From Armatimonadota bacterium (GTDB taxonomy: Bacteria; Armatimonadota; Fimbriimonadia; Fimbriimonadales; Fimbriimonadaceae): a stretch of DNA of 64,000 nt. The notes beneath the pieces are model-generated. The model ran no database searches, had not been told where the DNA came from, and was given only the letters and a program-made list of their open reading frames with translations. Positions 58,914-64,000 of this stretch are shown here, one piece after another (within the stretch, counting starts at the first letter, position 1; each line of letters starts with the position of its first letter). Location: contig JADFMN010000004.1 in assembly GCA_022563855.1 (NCBI GenBank), positions 1 through 64,000 of the forward strand, given 5' to 3'. Both the position numbers and the translations under genes were made by a program.

Positions 58914-61900
58914 CTACATACCGACCTGCTCGGCCAAAACCTCGCGTCCTTTTGCGATAGCCTCGTCGATCTTGCTGGCGTCCTTGCCGCCAGCGGTGGC
59001 GAAGTCGGAGCGGCCACCGCCGCTGCCGCCAGCTACGTTGGCGACCTCGCGGATCAGGTTTCCTGCGTGGGCTCCGGCGTCTTTCGCCTGCTCGCCGACC
59101 TTGCAGACGAACGTAAGTTTTCCACCTGATACCAACACGACCAAAGCGACGCGATCCGGCTTCCCATCGATGAGCCGGTCGGCAACCAGTTGGGCGTCTT
59201 TCGGATCGGCTTCTTCTAACTTTTCAACCGCAAGCTGTACAGATCCAATCTGTTCGACCTGCTCTTTGGAGCCAGCACCCTGCTGGGCCAGGCGCTGCCT
59301 CTTGAGCTTCTCCTCTTTGAGGCTCTGTAACGTCTTTTCCACAGATGTGAGTAACTCCGCTGGCTGTGATTTGAGCAGTCTGGCGGCTTGTTCGACCGTT
59401 TCCCGCTGCTGGTTTGCCCATGCGAGCGCGCCGTGTCCGGTGACCGCCTCGATGCGGCGCACACCGCTTGCAGCGGACGCCTCACTAACGATTTTGAACA
59501 TCCCGATCTCGCCGGTGTTCTTCACGTGGATGCCGCCGCACAACTCACGGCTGAAACTCTTTTCGGCCGGCGGCATGTCTCCGATCTGCACGACACGCAC
59601 GCGGTCGGCGTACTTCTCGCCGAACAGCGCCATCGCGCCCATGTCTCTAGCTTCTTGCAGGGGAAGATCATCGTAGGTCTTAACGAGCTGGGCTTTCATC
59701 ACCTCTTCGTTGACGATCTGCTCGACCTCTGCGATCTCGTCGTCGGTTATCGCTTTACCGTGCGTGAAATCGAAGCGCAGGTGCTTCTCGTCGACGAGCG
59801 AACCGGCCTGTGTGACGTGGTCGCCAAGAACTTTCCGCAGAGCCGCGTGCACGAGGTGCGTCGCCGTGTGGTTGCGCGTGATCGCGTTGCGACGGTCATG
59901 GTTAACATACAATTCGGCAGTTGCGCCGACCAGCTTTTGAGGCGCTGAATGACTGGATGTCATGTGTACGATTACGTGGTCGTCTAGCCTAACATCGAAG
60001 ACGTCCAGGAACTCATCGTTCACATGTATTTGCCCCGTGTCTGAAACCTGGCCGCCAGCTTTTGCATAGAACGGCGTTACGTCGAACGCTATTGCCAAGC
60101 GATCATCCGAGATCTCCCGTACTGCGAGAACTGATCCTCCAGCGCCGCAAGTCCGGAAGCCGACGAATTCGGTAGCCTGATCAGTCAACGCTTCGCCGTT
60201 CTCGATACCTCCGTAGACCGTGTCCATCCCCGAGCCAGACCTCGACATTTCCCGATCCAAATCGATTGCCATGTAATAGGAGTCCATATCGACTGATATG
60301 CCGGCCTCTCTGCACAATTCGTCCGTGACCTCGACCGGAAACCCGTAGGTGCTATGGAGGTTGAAGGCCTCATGTCCAGAAAATGAGAGTTCGTCCAGCG
60401 AATGCAAGAACTTTCTTCCTGCTGGCGGGAGGAACTTGGTGCCCAGATCTTCTCGAACGGCATCTACAATTGCCTTGAAATCCGTCGGTTCCTTGACCTC
60501 ACCCCAGACTGCCTGCAACTCGCGATAGGCGTCAACTAACTGATAGTCTTCCGCCCGATCCGAGCCGAGCGCATTCATCATTTGAATAAGCCTTTTGTCC
60601 GATGGTTCGGGCATCTTGTCGTACTCGTCGATGAGACGACCCCAGCTTGAAATCACATCACAAACTCTAGTTCCAAGAGCGATTCGGAACCTCTCTCGAC
60701 CGTCACTCAGCGTCCGGCGGAACTGCTCCTCTTCGTTTTTCAGCGTTTCGACGACGACTGCCTTGCGCTCGTTCAGCTCTTGGTAGTGCTCGCCCAAAGC
60801 CGACACCACCCCCTCGTAACAGCGGTGCAAAAACAGCTCATCGAAGCCGAGAACGCGCACCCCTTTCAACACCGCCCGTCGGATCAGGCGGCGTAGGACG
60901 TAGCCGCGCCCGGTGTTCGAGGGGAGCACACCTTCGACGATACAAAAAGAAGCCGCTCGGAGGTGGTCAGCGATGATACGGATGGCGACGTCGTTTTGGG
61001 GATTCGTGCCGTACCGAACACCCCCTCCCCTACCCTCCCCCAAGGGAGAGGGGGTTATGGCCTCGATCGCGGCGATGATCGGCGTGAAAACGTCGGTCTC
61101 GTACACAGACGAGAACCCGCCTAGAACGCAAGCCGTCCTTTCAAGCCCCATTCCGGTGTCCACCGATTGAAAAGGCAGATCGGGCAGCCCGGTCTTCTCG
61201 TACCCCTTGTCGGGACGAGAGGGATCGCGCAACGAGCCCTGCCAGTTATAAGAGATGAAGACGTCGTTCCAGATCTCCAGCCAACTGCCGGCCTTTTCGT
61301 CATGCAGAAACTCTTGGAGACCGTACGACCCCGACGGCGGCGGCTCGTCGTTTGGCACCCAGTAGAACATCTCCGTGTTCGGCCCGCACGGCCCCGGAGG
61401 GCCAGAGGAGAACGCCCCGGCCGGCCAGTAGTTCTTCTCCTCGCCGAGCCGGAAAACACGCTTGGAAGGATCAAGGCCGGCAGACTTCAAGTGCCCCGCC
61501 CACAGGTCCCATGCCTCGTCGTCGGTCTCGAAAACCGTGAAACAGAGACGAGCAGGATCAAGCGCAAGCCACTCCGGAGAGGTCATGAACTCCCACGAGT
61601 AGGCGATCGCGTCCTTCTTGTAATAGTCGCCGAACGAGAAGTTGCCGAGCATCTCGAAGAACGTCAGGTGGTTGAGGTTGCCGACCTCGTCGATGTCGCC
61701 GGTCCGCATGCACTTCTGCACGTTCATCAGGCGCTTGCCCGGCGGCTCAGCGACGCCGAGGAAGTACGGCTTGAACTGCACCATGCCCGCGCCGGTGAAC
61801 AGCAGCGACTCGTCTAAGCGGCCGGTCACGTCGTACGGCACGAGGCTCCCCGAGGGGTGCTCGTCGTGGCCCTTCGACTTGAAGAACGCGAGGTACGTTT

Positions 61901-61922
61901 TGCGCAGTTCGCGGGCGTTCAT
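58914..61922 (-). CDS. alaS: Alanine--tRNA ligase, enlarged
   Basis: A 1002-residue AlaRS, over 100 residues longer than usual. It has the class II catalytic core (LFTGAGMVQFKPYFLG, SVDTGMGLERTACVLGG), the editing domain with zinc ligands HTATHLVHAAL and CGGIHV, and the C-Ala domain ending GGSGGGRSDFATAGG. Two additions are visible. Residues about 289-301 (TPSPLGEGRGGG) are translated from a palindromic repeat. Residues about 410-505 form an extra segment between the tRNA-recognition helices (FRRTLSDG) and the motif AFNLHSTYGFPVEVT. All catalytic motifs are intact, so it should be functional. Confidence 0.95.
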   Translation of the reverse strand: MNARELRKTYLAFFKSKGHDEHPSGSLVPYDVTGRLDESLLFTGAGMVQFKPYFLGVAEPPGKRLMNVQKCMRTGDIDEVGNLNHLTFFEMLGNFSFGDYYKKDAIAYSWEFMTSPEWLALDPARLCFTVFETDDEAWDLWAGHLKSAGLDPSKRVFRLGEEKNYWPAGAFSSGPPGPCGPNTEMFYWVPNDEPPPSGSYGLQEFLHDEKAGSWLEIWNDVFISYNWQGSLRDPSRPDKGYEKTGLPDLPFQSVDTGMGLERTACVLGGFSSVYETDVFTPIIAAIEAITPSPLGEGRGGGVRYGTNPQNDVAIRIIADHLRAASFCIVEGVLPSNTGRGYVLRRLIRRAVLKGVRVLGFDELFLHRCYEGVVSALGEHYQELNERKAVVVETLKNEEEQFRRTLSDGRERFRIALGTRVCDVISSWGRLIDEYDKMPEPSDKRLIQMMNALGSDRAEDYQLVDAYRELQAVWGEVKEPTDFKAIVDAVREDLGTKFLPPAGRKFLHSLDELSFSGHEAFNLHSTYGFPVEVTDELCREAGISVDMDSYYMAIDLDREMSRSGSGMDTVYGGIENGEALTDQATEFVGFRTCGAGGSVLAVREISDDRLAIAFDVTPFYAKAGGQVSDTGQIHVNDEFLDVFDVRLDDHVIVHMTSSHSAPQKLVGATAELYVNHDRRNAITRNHTATHLVHAALRKVLGDHVTQAGSLVDEKHLRFDFTHGKAITDDEIAEVEQIVNEEVMKAQLVKTYDDLPLQEARDMGAMALFGEKYADRVRVVQIGDMPPAEKSFSRELCGGIHVKNTGEIGMFKIVSEASAASGVRRIEAVTGHGALAWANQQRETVEQAARLLKSQPAELLTSVEKTLQSLKEEKLKRQRLAQQGAGSKEQVEQIGSVQLAVEKLEEADPKDAQLVADRLIDGKPDRVALVVLVSGGKLTFVCKVGEQAKDAGAHAGNLIREVANVAGGSGGGRSDFATAGGKDASKIDEAIAKGREVLAEQVGM
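61020..61055. repeat. Palindromic repeat inserted in frame in alaS
   Basis: Arms ACCCCCTCCCCT and GGGAGAGGGGGT enclose ACCCTCCCCCAA. On the alaS strand it encodes TPSPLGEGRGGG, a peptide known to me from repeat insertions in many proteins. It replaces a short, variable loop of AlaRS (normally about ten residues). Confidence 0.7.
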
Positions 61923-61947
61923 CTCTGGTCGCAGAGGGTACCCGCGC

Positions 61948-62916
61948 TTAGCGCTTGATCTTCGTGACGGCCTCGGCTACTTTCCTGACCTCGTCGCCCT
62001 CCAGCCACTGGGTCATCACGATCCGGTCGGCCGTGACAGTTACTTTCCGTAAGAGTTTCTGGAGGCTGCGCCCGTTCGACTTGTGGATGAACGTCTCGTT
62101 TGGCGTGACTATGACGGTCAGCCCTCCATCCGGCGAGGTTTCGAAGTCGATAGCTTCGGGGTACTTGCGGCGTACTTGCGACCACGTCGGTCGCCTGCCA
62201 GCGTGCGCTCCCAAGTCGGGAGACACCGCTTCGGGCACCTCATCGGGAATATCACCACCGGCGTCTCCAGGGCCGGGTCTATAATAACCGCCCAAGTACC
62301 ATCTGCCCTGATCTCTCGTCAAAGTCCAGTTTGTCGGTGGCATCTCACTATCCGGGTCTGTCGCCAAGCTACCGGTGTGTTCGTTCAGCATTTCATAAAA
62401 CTTCTTCATCGTCTGACCATCGAAGTATTCTCCCGCGTCGATCTCACGGTCCAATTCGTGCCAACCCACGTTGCGATAGATTGAACGGCGACGATAAATC
62501 CACTTCTCCAAGTCTTCCAAGTCTTTCGGATCAATCGACTTTGTCCCAAGTCCAAATTCTAAATGAAATCCCATGCCTAAAACCTTGGGTGCCACAAACG
62601 TCACCCAATAGTCGGTCTGAGGGTTGAGATCATCTGACTTGACGACCGTGACGGTTCCGCTCGCGTCCGTAACGACTACTCTGGCACGACCACCTGAAGC
62701 TCGAAGATCTTCGGAAACGATGTGCCAAAAACCGCCGTCCTTCCACAGCCAATACCCCTGTCCGGCGCGCTGGGTGATCGTCGCGACACCTTGCTGACTG
62801 ATCCAGAGCGTGCTGCCGGTTCCACCGGGGCTGCCGAGGCCGAGCAGAATACCGACGTCCTCAGCCGAAACGACTGCCGACAAAACGAACATCGAGGCGA
62901 TTAGGAACGATCTCAT
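61948..62916 (-). CDS. Exported protein of unknown function
   Basis: About 322 residues from ATG 62916, which puts a proper signal peptide (MRSFLIASMFVLSAVVSAE) at the N terminus; the frame also extends upstream to 62973. The body contains beta-rich segments (STLWISQQGVATITQRAGQGYWLWKD in part) and a charged helical region. The C-terminal half (VIVTPNETFIHKSNGRSLQKLLRKVTVTADRI in part) resembles an Ig or lipocalin-like strand pattern. I recognise no family. Divergent from the next small gene, 25 bp upstream of alaS on the same strand. Confidence 0.6.
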   Translation of the reverse strand: MRSFLIASMFVLSAVVSAEDVGILLGLGSPGGTGSTLWISQQGVATITQRAGQGYWLWKDGGFWHIVSEDLRASGGRARVVVTDASGTVTVVKSDDLNPQTDYWVTFVAPKVLGMGFHLEFGLGTKSIDPKDLEDLEKWIYRRRSIYRNVGWHELDREIDAGEYFDGQTMKKFYEMLNEHTGSLATDPDSEMPPTNWTLTRDQGRWYLGGYYRPGPGDAGGDIPDEVPEAVSPDLGAHAGRRPTWSQVRRKYPEAIDFETSPDGGLTVIVTPNETFIHKSNGRSLQKLLRKVTVTADRIVMTQWLEGDEVRKVAEAVTKIKR

Positions 62917-62971
62917 CCTTGGCCACCATCCACGGCTATTATACGACGGGTAGGCTCGAAATGCGGCGGAC

Positions 62972-63157
62972 ATGAACTATTACGACATTTGGGTGAACCT
63001 GAAACCGGGCACGGACGACATGGAGTTCGTCAAGTGCCTGCGCGCGGCGAAGAGGTCAGGGGCCCTGGAAGAGCTTCACAGCGCGGTCTACAGCAAAGTG
63101 ACCGACTTCAAGGCCGCGCTTTACCGCGACTTCCCTGACCCGGTGCGAGAAGAGTGA
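62972..63157 (+). CDS. Small protein, DUF6614-like with apparent internal deletion
   Basis: A 61-residue protein. The start (YDIWVNLKPGTDDMEFVKCL) and end (ALEELHSAVYSKVTDFKAAL, then YRDFPDPVREE) match my recollection of the two ends of a family of about 100 residues. The middle (a stretch with RRKLGFGP in other members) is missing without loss of frame. It may be a decayed gene or a shortened functional one. Its stop overlaps the flavoprotein start (GTGA), so it is cotranscribed with it. Confidence 0.5.
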   Translation: MNYYDIWVNLKPGTDDMEFVKCLRAAKRSGALEELHSAVYSKVTDFKAALYRDFPDPVREE

Positions 63158-64000
63158 AAGACCCCGATCTAGTCATCGTAGGCGGCGGGGTCGGCGGGTG
63201 CGCCGCGGCCCTGGCGGCCTGCCACTTCGAGCTTCGCACCGTCATGACCGAGCAGTACGACTGGATCGGAGGACAGCTCACGTCGCAGTGCGTGCCGCCT
63301 GACGAGAACCCTTGGATCGAAGAGCTTGGCTGCTCTCTGTCTTACAGCGAGTTCCGCCAGCGGGTTCGCGATCATTACGTCGCCCACGAAAAACTCACCG
63401 AAGAGGCCGAGAGCGAAGAGTTTCTGAACCCCGGCGGTGGCTGGGTCAGCCGCCTGTGCCACACGCCGGAGATCGCCCATAGGGTCCTATACGACCTATT
63501 GGACTTATATGTCATATCCGGTCAGCTGCAGATCTGCACCGGGCTTCGCCCTGTCGCTGCGAAGACCGACGGAGACAGGGTCGTCAGCGTCGATTTTATT
63601 GGCGCGTCCGGAAAAGTCGAAACGCTGAGAGCGTCTTTCTTCATCGACGCGACCGAGACGGGCGAGCTCTTACCGATCACCCGCACCGAGTACGTCGTCG
63701 GTGCGGAAAGCAAGAGCGATACGGACGAGCCGCACGCGATCGACGGCGATGTGGAGCCCGACAACGTTCAGGGCATCACTTGGTGCGCCGTGATCGGTTA
63801 TGACAAGGGCGGAAGCCACGTGATCGAGAAGCCCGAGCAGTACGAGTTCTGGAGAAACTATCAGCCGAAGGGCTGGCCGGACAAACTCCTCAGTTTCAAA
63901 GCCGTGCACGCCCAGCGGGGCGCTGCGATCGACTTCCCTCTCTTCGGAAACGGTGGATTCAATCTTTTTTCGTACAGACAGATCGTCGACGGTAAGAAGC
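63154..64000 (+). CDS. FAD-dependent oxidoreductase, partial at window end
   Basis: The frame opens at GTG 63154 and runs off the window (282 codons seen). The N terminus DLVIVGGGVGGCAAALAACH is a dinucleotide-binding fold. WIGGQLTSQCVPPDE and FFIDATETGELLPI are typical of the FAD_oxidored family (PF12831), whose members act in sugar or xenobiotic metabolism. The substrate cannot be inferred. The remainder lies beyond the window. Confidence 0.82.
   Translation, partial: MKDPDLVIVGGGVGGCAAALAACHFELRTVMTEQYDWIGGQLTSQCVPPDENPWIEELGCSLSYSEFRQRVRDHYVAHEKLTEEAESEEFLNPGGGWVSRLCHTPEIAHRVLYDLLDLYVISGQLQICTGLRPVAAKTDGDRVVSVDFIGASGKVETLRASFFIDATETGELLPITRTEYVVGAESKSDTDEPHAIDGDVEPDNVQGITWCAVIGYDKGGSHVIEKPEQYEFWRNYQPKGWPDKLLSFKAVHAQRGAAIDFPLFGNGGFNLFSYRQIVDGKK

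Noticed and set aside
1-64000. Prophage, insertion sequence, integron or genomic island
   Set aside because: No integrase, transposase, phage structural or mobilisation gene was found; gene content is core-like and tRNAs are not followed by att-like repeats.

Overview
The window is a gene-dense stretch of bacterial chromosome, moderately GC-rich by eye, with no rRNA operon, prophage, insertion sequence or CRISPR array. The organism looks like a motile, rod-shaped, two-membrane bacterium. It encodes an Lpt-type lipopolysaccharide export operon (with one LptF/G-type permease), a Kdo-transferase-like WaaA, flagellar L- and P-ring proteins and MreBCD. The mix of rlmN-lptCAB-lptF-DUF3084, a SpoIIIAA/R3H ATPase, imuB-dnaE2, NfeD-flotillin and families of short palindromic repeats makes a Fimbriimonadales-type member of Armatimonadota my best guess. 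That assignment rests on memory of gene repertoires, not on a phylogeny.

Layout. 1-8.3 kb: direct repeats, then HIT protein, type-4 uracil-DNA glycosylase, a sarcosine-oxidase-like flavoenzyme, PlsC, an exported barrel-like protein, GlcD/GlcE, thymidylate kinase, CheW and a LolA-thioredoxin fusion. 8.3-14.5 kb (minus strand): one tightly coupled operon rlmN-lptC-lptA-lptB-lptF-DUF3084-RuvC/YqgF-like. 14.5-21 kb: HtrA protease, SpoIIIAA-R3H ATPase, a VOC gene remnant, and nfeD with two flotillins. 21-26 kb: a probable damage-inducible imuB-dnaE2 mutasome cassette with a striking palindromic operator, then tRNA-Arg. 26-33.4 kb: WaaA, metallophosphoesterase, matrixin-like protease, Gfo/Idh/MocA oxidoreductase, release factor 1, a deleted GNAT gene, slipin and an M50-like membrane peptidase. 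33.5-42.1 kb: flagellar rod/ring/hook-junction operon flgF-flgG-flgA-flgH-flgI-flgJ-flgN-flgK-flgL-fliW-csrA. 42-51 kb: RibF, small exported proteins including an Asp-rich lipoprotein, M48 protease, ceramidase-like enzyme, an Ig-like membrane protein, PurH. 51-55.5 kb: mreBCD, glutamate-type dehydrogenase, scramblase-like protein, tRNA-Leu. 55.7-64 kb: a probable selenoprotein of the TlpA/ResA family, MetF, PhyH-like dioxygenase, APH-like kinase, an enlarged AlaRS, and a flavoprotein running off the end.

The main finding is at 55718-56263. A thioredoxin-fold protein is split by a single in-frame TGA lying exactly where the first redox cysteine of the CPPC motif belongs. It is followed 17 nt later by a perfect hairpin with a G at the first loop position, as in bacterial SECIS elements. 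I read it as a selenoprotein with a UPPC active site. Other notable points are two genes whose best-supported starts are ATT and ATC, a FlgA fused to a FlgG-like domain, a candidate SOS box of unfamiliar sequence, several likely leaderless genes, AlaRS carrying both a dispersed repeat and an extra segment of about 95 residues, and small genes with internal in-frame deletions.
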